DNA of 64,000 nucleotides from the NCBI GenBank assembly GCA_034509735.1, contig JACGWO010000005.1:30906479-30970478 (forward strand). The letters run 5' to 3'. Shown piece by piece: positions 1-12,187 of this stretch. A program made the position numbers and the translations under genes. Position 1 is the first letter of the stretch, and each line of letters opens with the position of its first letter. The stretch is from Sesamum alatum (taxonomy: Eukaryota > Streptophyta > Magnoliopsida > Lamiales > Pedaliaceae). The notes beneath the pieces are model-generated. The model made no database searches, had not been told where the DNA came from, and saw only the letters and a program-made list of their open reading frames with translations.

Positions 1-540
1 GAAACGCCTAAAGAGGAGGATAAACGAGTAAGATTATCCAGTAGATGTAATACTAAAAACTTAGTTCGTTTCTATACCACTTATTTGTGTGATCATCGGT
101 CGAAAATTCTCCAGGTTTGAATTAGAACCCAATTTATGAAATGCCGACAAGATCAACATAATCAACCGGAAGTATTTTCAAGAAATCAATCAATCAAATT
201 CAGGTATGAGATGAAAAATCAGGAGTACTCCAAGCTATCAAATAAGTACCTGTGCCTCCGATCTACCTGAGATTATTCACCTTTCACATCAGAACGGAAA
301 GCCCATACAGATCAAACCCTTCTCGTTGACGCACTTCAGCGCGCTATTGTTTTGCCGTAATGCAGACAACAACGATGTCGTTTTGCTCGATCGTTTCTCT
401 TCCGAAATGCGGCAAAAAAGCGTGTTAGAATCATAAAGTTGTCAGTTACTAGATTTTAGGGCTTAAAAGTGTTATTACTTCTTCCCAATTCCTTACTGCC
501 AAGCCATAAGCACGATTTACTTTCGACAATTCTTGCCAAT
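1..540 (-). other. Possible 5' flank of a minus-strand gene beyond the left edge
   Basis: No convincing coding region is seen. Positions 300-430 are richer in GC than the surroundings and include an AACGATGTCGTTTTG-like near-palindrome at about 371-385, a kind of sequence often seen near plant transcription starts. On the minus strand the stretch could be promoter and 5' leader of a gene to the left. This is inference only. Confidence 0.2.
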
Positions 541-1020
541 TGGGCTTTGTGATGAATAGCAGGCCCATGTATATGTGGGCCGTTAATTATGGTGTCTTTC
601 TCAAAGGTCATAAAAATAGAAACGAGGCCTTTTCTTTTCTTGTTATTATAGTGATGGAAACATGTTCGTTGTTTGTGCATAATTTAATTTTTTTATTATA
701 TTTATTTAATAAAATAAGAAATAAAATTTATTAATCTTAAATATGTATAAATAAAGAATAATTGATAGAAAAATAATTTAAGAGATAGTGAAAAAATAAG
801 TATACTTGAGGGTATTTCAATCCACACATATATTGTCAATCAATGATAGTTATTATAGACCCCTTCCATCTTAATTAATAACTAGTAATCAGAGCACACT
901 CATTAAATCTGCATACTTAAATTTTTATTATGTTTGTTAGATTAAATGAAAGGAAATAAAATAAAATAAATAACCTATCAAAACTACTAAAATATTTTAA
1001 TTTACATCAACAGAATTATA
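541..1020. other. AT-rich spacer, no gene seen
   Basis: Short open frames on both strands lack any recognisable domain. From about 680 the base composition becomes very AT-rich. Nothing else can be supported. Confidence 0.6.
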
Positions 1021-1028
1021 GATATAAC

Positions 1029-1978
1029 TAGGGGTGACAAGATGGGTTAAGACCCATGGGTTCAACCCAACCCAACTGGTTTTGAGTTGGGTTGGGTTGG
1101 TTATATTTTAAATGGGTTGATATGGGTTAGAATTAAATAAAATTAAATTTATATGGGTTGAATATGGGTTTGATGTGGGTTGGATATGGGTCCAATATGG
1201 GTTTAAATAGGTTCAACCCATAAAATTAAAAAAGAAAAAAAAACTCACTTCACTACACTTGACTTCACCGGACACACACACACGCCTCAAAACTCACTCA
1301 TTTTCTCCTTCACCAAACGCACACGCAGACACTTTTCTACTTCACCAAACACACACACAAAAACACACACACACACACACTATCACATTTCTCTCTCTTG
1401 CACCCATATCAGATAACGCCACCAATCGCCGACCTCGCCGTCACAACCCCCATATTCATTTCAGTTCTAGCATTCAACCCCTTTTTTTTTTCAAACTAGT
1501 TGTCGTGCCACGTCATTTCTGTCTACATATAATAAATAACTTTTTATGTTTTAAAATATATTCTAAATATAAATAAAATATATAAATTAACAATCACATT
1601 TCATAAAGAAAAAAAATTAAAATATTATTTACACAACAAAATAATTAGTGTAGTAGTGTTGAAATGACGTGATGTCACTTTTGTAAAAATTAAAAGAAAA
1701 ATAACTACTATTAGTTTTTCTAATTCTAATATCAAATAACCTCCTAAATAAATATTAAAATTTTAAAATCATAAGATGTTTCAAAATATTATAGTTAATC
1801 CAAACACCCTCTAGAATTTAAATTAATAAAATGGTTTATACTAACCCGACCCAATCCATATGCAACCCAGCCCGTTTTAGACCCGTTCACTTGAACCCAT
1901 ATTGGACCCGACCCATATCAAACCCAACTCATATGACCCAACCCAAATCCGACCCAACCCGCCCATTTGCCACCTATA
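1029..1978. mobile_element. hAT-like non-autonomous element
   Basis: The left end reads TAGGGGTGACAAGATGGG and the right end, reversed, reads TATAGGTGGCAAATGGGC, so the ends are imperfect inverted repeats. The arms are rich in GGGTT/AACCC words (1040-1220 and 1840-1970). The flanks are GATATAAC (1021-1028) and AATATAAC (1979-1986), a 7 of 8 match that fits the 8-bp duplication of hAT transposons. The inside holds a CA-rich simple repeat (about 1265-1380) and no transposase. Confidence 0.65.
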
Positions 1979-1986
1979 AATATAAC

Positions 1987-2340
1987 CAAATGACTAAAGA
2001 GGTGGTTATTTTATGTAAAAGATAAGTATATTTAGACTATTTTAGTCAAAATACATATTAACACCCATAGTTAGTTAATTTAAGGTACTCACACACTTAA
2101 TAAATAATTAATGAGCACACATAATGTGCGCGTAAAATGAGGCGTATAGGGTGAGTGTGGACAAAGCTGGGACGAGCGAGTCGAAGGAGAAGGGTCTGTC
2201 CACTGCATGCGCCGACTGGGGTGAGTGTGAAAAGTAAAGAGATTGTTGCGTACAATCAATTTGTTGCCTTACGGGGGACGGAAGAGGGGATTTATACTGA
2301 ACAGAGTCCTACTAAGGGTGTCCATGATTAATTTAGCTAG
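1987..2340. other. Spacer, no gene seen
   Basis: AT-rich to about 2150, then more balanced composition up to the start of LINE-like sequence. No coding signature was found. Confidence 0.5.
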
Positions 2341-3120
2341 GTGTATGGAACGTACGAGGTCTCAACAAAAGAGACCAAAGTGTTGTGACGGCACTTCTTA
2401 CTGAGTTTAACTTGGAGATGGTGGGCTTGGTTGAAATAAGAGTTGCTGCTCAAAATGCTTCCTATCTTCATAATTATGTTAATCACAGGTGGAGATGGTT
2501 TTCGGATTATGTTGCAGGCCCTGGCAAGAAATTTGGGTGGACGCAAATGAGAATGAGCTTGGGTTAGATATTCTGGATATGCATGAGTAGATTATTCTCT
2601 CCGAGGTTGCTGCTAAGAGGATTATTGGTTACAAGGTATTGTCGGTTTTTTTGAGGGGCATCTTTCAATCAAATACTTAGGAGTGCCATTGCAGTCTTTT
2701 AGACTCCCTTTGGTCGACTGCACCCCCTACTACAAAAGATTGACAACAGGCTCAACTCTCTGGGGTCTAAGTATTTTTCATATGCGGAAAACTAATCACC
2801 TACAGCACATATTGATTTTCTATGTTTATTCTCTCGGTGAGTGTGGCTAAGTTAATTGAGCAGAAACTAAGGCACTTCCTTTGCGCGGGAGAAGGTGCAA
2901 ATAGTGCGAAAATGGCATGGGAACATGTGACTCTTCTTGTAACAACTAGAGGTTTGGGTATTCAATCAATTGATGCGCCAATAAGGCTTTAATCTGCAAG
3001 CACCTATGGGCTCTCTTAATCATGAAGGGCAGGTCGGTCTGGGTTAATTGGATCCAATGAAATGTAGATTACAAGAAATTAGTTTTGGACAATGTCAACC
3101 TCAGTGTCAAAAAAAAAAAA
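2341..3120 (+). mobile_element. Decayed LINE fragment (endonuclease start joined to RT end)
   Basis: From 2341 the frame reads WNVRGLNKRDQ followed by VTALLTEFNLEMVGLVEIRV, the N-terminal endonuclease signature of plant L1-type LINEs. After about 2570 the similarity jumps to the late reverse-transcriptase region (IKYLGVPLQSFRLPL-like residues near 2670-2710) with frameshifts and stops. The middle of ORF2 is therefore deleted. The piece ends in a run of 13 A at about 3109-3121, consistent with a LINE poly(A) tail. It is non-functional. Confidence 0.7.
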
Positions 3121-3125
3121 AGGGG

Positions 3126-3834
3126 GTGAATTAATTACAATTACTATAAGAAAATCGCTAAATAGCAACAACAAATTTGTTGCTGAAATCAGCGTCGAGC
3201 TAATTAGCAAGTAAAATTCTCGTTGCTAATCTATACTACTTAATATATATTTTAAACAATCCATTGCTAAATTTGTTAGCAAGTAAATTTTCGTTGCTAA
3301 ATTTTATTAGCAAGTATATTTCTTATATTAAATAATATATTAGTAATGAGAATTTTACTTGCTAATTAGCTCGAAGCTGATTCTTTTTCGTTGCTATTGA
3401 GCATTTTTCTTGTAGTGAATGACCTCCCTTGAGGTTTGACATAATTACGGATACTCCCTCGTTTCAAAAATTACAAATACCCTCCTGAGGGTTGTTACCG
3501 TCTAACAAATAACCTATTTCCATCCATTTTTATGGGTGAACTGACCTAAATACCCTTATGCAAATTGAATTATTTGTAAAATTTTCTAAATTGTTTTGGT
3601 AAAAAATGCGCAGGGAGAGGTTCTTACGGTTTTTACACAGAGAAGTAATAATGTAATTTGCTTTAGATGATTTGTCTACAATTTTAAAAAAAAAAAAAAA
3701 TCAAGAGCAAAATGGACCATTTCAGACCATTGGTTAAAAATTACAAACCTCAGGGGGGGTATTTGTAATTTTTGAAACAATGAGGAGGTATTCGTAATTA
3801 TGTCAAACCTTAGAGGAGGTGATTATAATTCAAC
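3126..3834. mobile_element. MITE with long inverted arms, interrupted by a CACTA-type MITE
   Basis: The right arm (about 3745-3834) is the inverse of the left arm, which is split into 3126-3141 and 3418-3500. Shared phrases include GAGGTTTGACATAATTACG and AAAAATTACAAATACC. The left arm is cut at 3142 by the element at 3142-3417. No coding sequence is present. Confidence 0.65.
3142..3417. mobile_element. CACTA-type MITE, TSD AAT
   Basis: The ends are TACTATAAGAAAAT and, reversed, CACTACAAGAAAAATG, flanked by AAT on both sides (3139-3141 and 3418-3420). The 3-bp duplication and CACTACAAGAAAA terminus are typical of CACTA (En/Spm) derivatives. Inside are inverted copies of GAGCTAATTAGCAAGTAAAA with TTGCTAA words. 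The same family recurs at 5206, 24180, 36023 and at the end near 57309. Confidence 0.8.
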
Positions 3835-4079
3835 AAAAAAAAAAAAACCTTCACCAAGGTTTTTCCATTGTTTTCCTCTCTCTTCTACATTTGTTGTGCT
3901 TTTTTTTGGTGGGGGAGGGGGGTAAAGGTAAATTGCATATAACTATAAAAGGTACACAAGGTACACAATCAGGACGAGGGCCTTGTTAGAATAATACCAA
4001 GCTATTTTCCATAGTCCGTACAAAATCGATGTTTGTAGGTTCATCTCTAGTTCCTCATTCAAAATTCTCAACGTAATCT

Positions 4080-4560
4080 GTTCCATAATCAACTCTGCTA
4101 GTCTAGTTGGTTGCATTGACAAACCCTGGAACCGTCTTCTATTCCGTTCCCACCAGAAGCTGCATTGATGAGGTGTTTACCTCTCCATTGCTGCTAGCCC
4201 AGCCAACCTCTTTATCCATGGCCCCCTTGGCCAATCTAACCATCTCTTTAGTATATGCAAGCATTGTCTTGAGTAGCAACATTGGAAGAAAAGGTGATTA
4301 GGCGTCTCAACCTGCTATTCATCACACATGCACCGTTCCACATTGGCCTTCATGCACCACAACCTATCAAGCGTGGAAAGCCTTCCTAATATTGCTAACC
4401 ACAGGACAAACTGGTTGCTTGCTATTTTGAAGGGCCTATGAAGCAAGGAAGCCCACATGACCTTCTGTCCGCTAGGGTTGAAGGACTGAACTCGTACCAA
4501 AAGTTGTGAAAGTGCTAGCTGAGTTCGTCCATCTAACACAATCATCCCCTTCATTAATTG
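4080..4560 (-). pseudogene. LINE 3' fragment encoding a zf-RVT domain
   Basis: Read on the minus strand this encodes WASLLHRPFKIASNQFVLWL, then LSTLDRLWC, a C-M-C-D-E segment, an in-frame stop, and TPNHLFFQC. That is the order of the zinc-binding reverse-transcriptase (zf-RVT) domain found downstream of plant LINE reverse transcriptase. It then continues as the usual arginine- and tryptophan-rich tail. Stops show it is dead. It faces the LINE fragment at 2341-3120 and is probably a separate insertion. Confidence 0.65.
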
Positions 4561-4620
4561 GAGGCATCACATCAACAATATTAGCCACCTCGATTTGGCG
4601 TGAAGGTGACCAGTGCCATA

Positions 4621-4880
4621 TATTTGTTGTGCTTTCTCTCTTTTTATTTTTTTTCTCCAATCATATAATTTTTTCGTTTTTTTTATATTGGTTCCTTTTC
4701 TCTCTTCACCTTTTCTCTTTTCACCCCTTTTTTCTTTAAAATTATTTTTTAATATAATTAATCCAAACAAAGTATTTGAATAAAGAGAAAAGTACTTACT
4801 TTAGTGTAGAATAAATTTAAGCACACAAATAGAGTGTGTAACTATTTCTTATTCAAATAAACTATTAGATGTCCGAGATT
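4621..4880. other. Pyrimidine-rich and AT-rich spacer
   Basis: A TTTTCTC-rich stretch (4630-4740) grades into AT-rich DNA. The open frames here are low-complexity and not credible genes. Confidence 0.5.
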
Positions 4881-4884
4881 TAAC

Positions 4885-5200
4885 TTCTATTGTGAAAAAT
4901 GGGGTTATTTTTATTTTAGTCTCTGTATTTTCAATTGATCGTTAAGATTGTCATCTGTTTTTTTTCAATCTCGTCCTCCCAACGAAATTTCGCTCACTTT
5001 TCCGGCAAAAAATTAATTTTTGTTAAAAGTACCCCTAAAAATAAAGTAAAATATATACAATTGCAAAAACACTCTGTTTTCAAGTTCAATTTTAATTTAG
5101 TCATTTATGACTGTTGTCAAATTCTGACTGTTGGAACTTGGCCGTTTGAAGGCCAGTACTGACCGTTAGAATTTGAATTTTTGCTAAGTGTACTCGCTTA
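4885..5200 (+). repeat. Dispersed repeat, inverted relative of 11125-11395
   Basis: The stretch starts with a TTTATTTTAGTCTCTGTATTTT phrase and runs through AAAAACACTCTGTTTTCAAG. A diverged copy lies in the opposite orientation at 11125-11395. Both translate to similar hydrophobic peptides by chance of shared sequence, not because they are genes. The family is not recognised. Confidence 0.5.
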
Positions 5201-5205
5201 TAAAT

Positions 5206-5490
5206 CATTACAAGAAAATTGTTCAATAGCAACGAAAATATATTAGCGTCGAGCTAATTAGCAAGCAAAATTCTCGTTGTTGATTTACATTATTTAATAC
5301 AGAAAATTACTTGCTAATACTTTTAGCAACGAAATTTACTTGCAAACGAGCTTAACAACGAATTATTTAATATATATATATATATATAAAATAGTGTAGA
5401 TTAACAATGAAAATTTTGCTTGTTGATTAGCTCGACACTGATTTTAGCCTCAAAATTTTTTTGTAGCTATTAAACTATTTTCTTGTAGTG
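5206..5490. mobile_element. CACTA-type MITE, TSD AAT
   Basis: The left end is CATTACAAGAAAATTG, the right end is TTTTCTTGTAGTG, and both flanks are AAT (5203-5205 and 5491-5493). Internal GTCGAGCTAATTAGCAAG is inverted near the right end. Same family as 3142-3417. Confidence 0.8.
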
Positions 5491-5921
5491 AATGTATGGT
5501 GCAATTATAAATGAAATGCACAGAACAAATTTGATAAAAGAAAGAAAAAATTCAGCAAGAATTTTGCAAGTATTCAATAGCAATTAATCAACCTAAATTC
5601 TTTTCTCCCTATTTGCAAGTATTTGTTGTAGGTAGAGTGCCTTGAGATTGGATTGGTCGATCGTATCTTGTGCTTTGCTTGCTCTAGGTTCATTTCCTTG
5701 TTCGAGTTTGGGTTTCTGTATGGTGATGCTTGTGTTATCCTAGTTCCTTGTTGCTTTTGGGTCTTGTGTTGCTTTCCCCATTCCTTTTCTTGTGCCGATT
5801 GCGTTGGTTGGTTTTTTTTTGTTCATTTTTCTCTCAACGGCAGTGGGTGGTTCCGTCAGCGCGGTTCATCTTCGGGCCGCCTAACGCTGGGGGCTCTAGT
5901 ACCTTGTTCATATTGTGGAGG

Positions 5922-6640
5922 ATGGAGTTGGGTATGGATCGCTTGGATAAATCATTAGTACTTACGGATGAGGAGGAAGGGGGTGTGGAGTTATTGGAGA
6001 CCGATTGGGTTGGTAGTTTTGTGACGGAGGGGTTCTTACTAGTTGGTCGATTGCTTAGTCCGCGTCCGTTTCGGCTTGATGTTCTCCGTCTGACTTTGAA
6101 TAATGTGATGAGGCCGATGAAAGGGATGTCAGTGCAAATGTTGGAGGAAGGCAGGTTCCTTCTCATTTTCAATCATTCAGTGGACCGGGAGCGGGCGATG
6201 AATGAATGCCCTTGGACATTCAATAAGAACTTGATCATTTTGAACTGGATAGAGGCGGCAGATAACCCTATGAGGATCGAACTGAATTGGTGTGCTTTCT
6301 ACATTCTTGTTCATGGCTTACCGCTACGGATGATGACTCGGTCAGTGGCTCAAGTAGTCGGTAATAAGCTAGGTCGGTTTTTGGATTCAGACCATGCGCA
6401 ATCATCTTTTCCATAGGGTTCTAGAATGCGTATCCGGGTTTCATTGGATGTTCGTGAACCACTTAAATGTTGTCTTAAGATGAGATCGACAAGTGGGAGG
6501 AGATTTTAGTAATGTTTACGTACGAGCATCTACCGAATTTTTGTTATGAATGTGGGGTGTTGGGGCATATCATGAGGGACTGTGAACGGCGAATTGAGGG
6601 TGGCTTACCGGGGGGTCTGATAGGGGATTTCATTATGGGC
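5922..6640 (+). pseudogene. LINE ORF1: DUF4283 and CCHC zinc-knuckle protein
   Basis: The likely start is the ATG at 5922, in frame with an open stretch to 6416. The first ~165 codons contain the DUF4283 pattern: an acidic lead, GRLLSPRPFRLDVLRLTL, a GRFLLIFNHSVDRERAM segment, and RELNWCAF-like residues leading to IHGLPL-type VHGLPLRMM. A stop at 6414-6416 is followed, after frameshifts, by the zinc knuckle FCYECGVLGHIMRDC at about 6540-6584. Such proteins bind the LINE RNA. The breaks mean no full-length product. The chosen start is uncertain because the frame is open upstream to 5730. Confidence 0.8.
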
Positions 6641-7632
6641 CTTGGTTGAGGGAAATAAGGGTAGTGGGGTTAATGGGATCTCATAAGTTCAGGTCAGGGG
6701 GATGGGGAAAAGGTTCGGGGGCGGGACAACAAAGCTCAGGCTGGGGAATGGGAAGCAGTAGGCGGGGTGCTTCGATCTTTGACTACAGACGGGTGCGGGC
6801 TGGAGTCCGGCGAGCTGAGGCAGGGGTTATTCAACCAGGGGGAGGGAGTCAAGGGGAGCCAGAGGGAGAGGGATGGGAGTTGAGGGATTGCCGGAGACAT
6901 GGGAAGTGGGTGAGGGAGGTTGAGAAGGAAGGGGGTCGTGGGTCACAGCATGTCGTAGGGCGAAGGGGGCTAAGTCTGGGCCATAATGATGAGTTGGGCT
7001 CAGACTCCCTTATTTCGAATTCGGTTTCTATAATAGGCCAAGATGATGTGGACCAAGGGAAGGGTACTGAACCGGGCTCATAGCTTGATATTCTAAATAG
7101 GCTCAACTCAATCATGGGGTTAAAGGAGGGCTCTGGGCTGGTTTCGCAAGGGGGGCCCAAGACTGATGTACCTGAAAATTCTAATTTTGAAGGCCTTAAA
7201 CATCATGAGGTTAATAATGCTGAGGATGTTTCACCTCTTCTCATCGATCAGAATATGGGGGCTAAGTCACGAGAAGCTGTCTCTATTAATTCCTCATGAT
7301 CCTTCACAGAGTCTTCGCCTCAATCGCTGGAGGGGGCGAGAATCACCGAACATGGTAAGGTTATTAACCTCCCTTCAATCCAATTTCGACACAATGGCAG
7401 GAGGTGAGTTGCTTCTTCTTTGTCGGAGGGGTATGAGGGTCTGGTAGCTGTGTCGTTGGTCTTCACGGCGATGAGGGGGCCGAGGGTTGAGGGGCAGGGC
7501 GAGTAGGATCGAGAGAGGCAAAAGAAAGAGAGGAATGGTGTCAAGGGAGCGACCATTGAAACGGTGCCTAGTCGATGAAGTAGGGAACAAATATGTACTG
7601 GCGGAGGCGGAGTGTCAGCCCTGCCGCTCATC

Positions 7633-10590
7633 ATGAATGTCCTTGTGTGGAACTGTCGAGGCTTAGGGGGGCTTCGACAGTTCGGAAGTTGGGTGACTGG
7701 GTTCGAGAATTTAGCCCCTGTTTGGTGTTTGTATTAGAGACTAAGTGTGGAAATGTTCGGTTTGATAGGATTAGGAATCGGTTAGATATGTACGGAATCT
7801 GTGTTCCTTCAGCAGGGAAATCGGGTGGGTTGGCACTTTTGTGGAGGAAGGATGTGTTGGTGCAGCTACTGTCATTTTCGAAAAACCACGTTGATGTGGA
7901 TGTTCTGACTGAGCCAAATTTTTCTAATTGGAGACTTACTGGATTCTACGGGGAGCCGGATGCTGAGGCGACGAGCAGTGTAGGATAAGCTAATTCAGCT
8001 AAGTGGACAATCTGATGCTCCTTTGTTGTGCAACGAAATATTATTTCAGTATGAAAAAACTGGTGCAGATAGGCCTTGATGGCAGATGGGTGATTTCAGA
8101 CGAGCATTGGATGATGCAGATTTGAGCGACTTGGGATTTCGTGGACCGAGATATACATGGTGTAATCGTAGGCAATGGCCGGAGACGGTTTTGGTTCACT
8201 TGGATCGGGGCTGCGTGAACGCACGATGGTGTGCTAGATTTGTGTGCTAGATTTCCGAACACGCAGGTTAATCACTTCCCGTCTCCTTTCTCGGATCACG
8301 CGATGTTAATGATTCAATGGGACCCCGGGGGAGGTTTGCGAAGTAGGCGGCGTAAGGTTCAGTTTAGGTTCGAGGCGAAATGGTTAGAATCCAAGGATTG
8401 AAGGAGAGTGGTGTCGGAGGCATGGGGTACACAAGTAACAGATGATCCCGGAAACAAGCTGTTTAGGAAAATTCAGGCATGTCGCCTGCGGTTACATCAA
8501 TGGAATACAGAGGTCTTCTATAAGTCGGTGAATGATGCCAAAGTGTTGGAGGAGCAGTATAACAAGTGAACGGGGGGGATCATTGGGGAGGATGAGAAGT
8601 GTCAAATGACGGCTATACGGAATCAGTTAGAGAAAATTCATACTAGAGACATGCTGAAATGGCAGCAGCGGAGCAAGATGCACTGGTTAAGAGATGGGGA
8701 CGAGAATACCAAGTTTTTTCATGCTCGGGCTTCGTTTAGACGGCGTCAGAATTTTATATCTCGGTTGAGGGACGATGAGGGTGTGTGGAGGGAGGAGGAG
8801 GAGGGCATTCAGGGGATGCTTCTTAGGTATTTTTGGAGTATCTTTGCAACATCCCATCCGTCTGAAGCGTGTATGAACGAGGTACTTGGAGCAATCCAAC
8901 CACGGGTGTCCCCAGAGATGAACCAAGCACTAACTGCTCCATACATTGCTGCTGAAGTGAAAGTTGTTATTTTTAGGATGTTTCCCTTCAAATCGTCTGG
9001 CCCAAACGGTATGTCTCCTTTGTTTTTTCAAAAATTTTGGCCTATTGTGGGGCAAGATGTTGTTGATGTTGTTTTTCGTATTCTGAATGATCATGTGTTA
9101 TTGCATAAGTTTAATTATACTCATGTGGTCCTTATCCCCAAATGTGAGTCCCCGGAAAATGTGTCTCAATTGCGTCTAATTAGTCTTTATAATGTAGTTG
9201 TTAAGATTGCGCCTAAATGTATGGCTAATCGGTTGAAACCTATCCTTGATTCTATTATGTCCCATACAGAGTCAATGTTTATTCCAGGTCGTTTGATTAC
9301 TGATAATTTCCTGCTAGCTTTCGAGCTTAATCACTATCTTAGGAATCTTTCGGTCTAGTGAAGCATATGTAGCCTTGAAACTGGATATGAGCAAAGCGTA
9401 CGATAGGGTCGAGTGGTCCTTTCTTATGGGTGTCTTGCTTAGGTTGGGGTTTCAGCATAGACTAGTTAATCCTGTGAGACTACTGGTTTCTACTATGACG
9501 TACTCATTAACACTCAACGGTGATCACTTTGGCTACTTTAGTCCGGAGAGAGGCATCCGTTAGGGTGATCCTCTTTCCCCCTATTTGTTTATTTTCTGTG
9601 TTGAAGTGCTATCCAGTTTATTTCAGGCTTCCAAATGGGAAGGGAGATTGGAGAGGGTGGCAATTGCACCACATGCACCGACTGTGTCTCATTTGCTGTT
9701 CGCAGATGACACTTTGGTGTTTTGTGGTGCAAGAGAGAAGCAGTTGAGGGAGATTGGTCGGATCTTCGAGGTGTATGTGAGGGCATCGGGGCAAGAGATC
9801 AACCTTCAGAAATCTAGCATGGTGGTAAGTGAGGGGTTGAGGGAGACTGTGAAGAGGCGGCTAGCGTCTATCTTGGGTGTCCTGTTGGTGCGTGCTTTTG
9901 ATAAATATTTGGGGTTGCCGACTATGGGCGGTAGAACTAGGGGGCAACTTTCAACTATGTTATGGATAGAGTGTGGTAGCAAACGGGAGGGTGGAATTCA
10001 ACACTTTTGTCTCAGGCCGGGAAGGGTGTGCTAGTTAAGTCGGTGCTGCAGTCAATGCCAACTTATGCAATGTCGTGCTTTAAACTTCCTAATAGGTTAT
10101 TGCATGAATTGGAGTCTACTGCAGCAAATTTTTGGCGGCATAGTAAGGGAGATCGGAGGGTTCATTGGGTTTCGTAGGCTAAATTATGTCGTCCTTTATC
10201 GAAGGGGGTTTTGGGTTTTCGATGCTTGCGTGAGTTTAACTTGGCAATATTGGCTAAGCAGGGTTGGAGGATCCTTACAAGGCCAAGTTCACTACTCACA
10301 CGGGTGTTGAAAGCGAGGTATTTCAAGCATGGTTCGTTTTGGGACGCTGCATTGGGTTTAAGACCATCCTGGACGTGGCGGAGCATGCTGACTGCCCGGA
10401 ACTTATTGCAGGAAGGTTGTGTGTGGCAATCTGATCGGAATGGTGCAGGTGAGGGGGGTTGGAGTTGGAAATTCCATAAAGCTAGTCATTTCACGATTAG
10501 AAGTGCTTACAAACAGGCGGTGTTGGCAATAGTAATTATTTGTCTAGTGTATGGAGACATTTCAGTCACATGCCGAAGATATGTCTATGT
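7633..10590 (+). pseudogene. LINE ORF2: endonuclease-reverse transcriptase, broken
   Basis: The start at 7633 gives MNVLVWNCRGLGG, the endonuclease N-terminus. The frame shifts almost at once, then continues with FVLETKCG (catalytic Glu region) and LTGFYGEPD. Reverse transcriptase follows from 8606, with motif A LDMSKAYDRVEW (about 9377-9412), a TAG stop at 9561 where RQGDPLSPYLF is expected, and motif C LLFADDTLVF (about 9695-9724). A GWRIL...LKARYF segment (10261-10325) leads into zf-RVT, which is cut off at 10590. At least five breaks are visible, so it is inactive. Confidence 0.88.
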
Positions 10591-10910
10591 CACTACAAGA
10601 AAATTGATTATTCCTACACTGTAAATTACTACGTCTTAAAAATTAAGGTAAATAAATACTATCTACTATGGATAAATAAAACCAATGTAAAAACTTAACT
10701 TTTAACTATTATTAATAAAAAAAATTGTTATGGGTTTTACCTATGCCCAAAATAGTTGCCATAGTATCTAATCATGACAAATGGTTTGGTCTCACCTGCA
10801 AAAACAATGACTAACAATTGTAGTACAATCGTGGATAATTAGTATTTATCACGATGTTTATTTTTAACCATGGTAATTAATCTTGACGAAAATTCATATT
10901 TCTTTTGGTG
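10591..10910. mobile_element. CACTA-type MITE, TSD TGT, inserted in the LINE
   Basis: It begins CACTACAAGAAAATTG and ends TCTTTTGGTG (reverse CACCAAAAGA), flanked by TGT at 10588-10590 and 10911-10913. Internal phrases about a CATGG-TAATTA core resemble the element at 21778-22089 more than those at 3142 or 5206. It terminates the readable part of the LINE. Confidence 0.75.
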
Positions 10911-11124
10911 TGTTGAGCAACCAAGCAACTAAAAAAATACCTGCAGTACTATGGAAGATAGCGGAATAAGTACGCAACCTACAATAGCTCCTTAATTCAA
11001 TCAAGATATCTTTAATATGATCACAATATTTAATATGTATCTTGTATGTTTAGTGGTCATACTTCTCGCCATTGTTTTTTTTTTTTTTTTACAAGGTTTA
11101 ATCAAGTTATTGTCAATTGTATAA

Positions 11125-11395
11125 TTGTTTTACTTTTTTAATGCAATGCCTAGGTTCAATTTGCCAATGACCATAAGGACCAAATTGAAATTGAACTTGA
11201 AAACAGAAAAATGCTTCACAATTGTATATATTTTACTATTATTTTTAGGGATATTTTGCACAAAGATCAATTTTTTGATAGGAAAAGTGACCGAAATTCT
11301 GCTGAAAAGGTATGAAATTGAAAAAGAAATAATATTAAGAACAATTTTAAAAATCAATTAAAAATATACAGACTAAAATAAAAATAATCCTGAAA
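11125..11395 (-). repeat. Dispersed repeat, inverted relative of 4885-5200
   Basis: On the minus strand this begins with TTTATTTTAGTCTGTATATTTT and follows the copy at 4885 in order. The open frames across it on both strands are low-complexity and not taken as genes. Confidence 0.5.
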
Positions 11396-12178
11396 AACGT
11401 TTATATGATATGACATAAACATAAGAAAAATCAAATTCTTGAACAAACTTGTATATGTGTACATAGAGGTAACTTTAAATTTAGTATTAATGATTTTTAG
11501 CATGTATTTAACAATGTGAAACTTTGACTCAAGGATAAAATAGTAAATTGGACTACTTGCGCTCGTGATGTGAACTCTGACTTCAGAAGAACTCATTAAA
11601 AAATTGGGCATAATATTCCAATTAAAAGACTCTGATACTTAAATCAGTAGTTTGCTCAAAAAGTAATATGATGAATAATCAATATCAATAAACATAGTGT
11701 AAGGATATTTACATTTTCATGCAAATCGATCAAATTTGATAATTAAATTTAGAGATGTCAATTGATTAGTTCCCAAAACAAGACTCGTGACAAACTTATC
11801 ATAATTAATCCACATTCAGCCGTTGTCCTTTATGGATTGGTGGGATTATTCAACTCAATCTAGGTTAATCTAGAAAATTTTTTTTATCCAAATTGGGGTC
11901 TGATTGAACCGAATTAATTACACACCAAGTATAATATACTTGCAATATGATTGGTCACTTTTCTCGAACTGTACACCAGATTACAAAACAAGGGCATGTT
12001 TACTATTTTGGATGTGACTATGATGTGATAGATTAGTAAATGATATTGTTTGGGATAAATAGTTGTAGGCTAATATAATTTTATATTTACTTACTATGAT
12101 AAGTTGTAGGATTGTAGGCTAATATAAACCGACTCTAGGGAAAAATTGTAATTTTTTCTACACTTGAGGATATTAAAG
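11396..12178. other. AT-rich spacer, no gene seen
   Basis: No domain, intron signal or repeat end could be supported between the repeat at 11125 and the MULE-1 target site. Confidence 0.5.
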
Positions 12179-12187
12179 TAAATATAA

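Larger units (their letters stand above)
5600..10590 (+). mobile_element. LINE (plant L1 type), decayed, 3' end cut by a MITE
   Basis: This spans a leader, an ORF1-like region with DUF4283 and a CCHC knuckle (5922-6600), a spacer of Gly/Arg-rich coding remnants (6640-7600), and ORF2 with endonuclease, reverse transcriptase and the beginning of zf-RVT (7633-10590). Domain order fits plant L1-clade LINEs. Many stops and frameshifts are present. No poly(A) tail is seen because the element is interrupted at 10591 by a CACTA-type MITE. Confidence 0.88.

Noticed and set aside
1259..1576. Open frame rich in Thr, His and Ser
   Set aside because: It lies over a CA-type simple repeat inside a hAT-like element, so the openness is due to low complexity.
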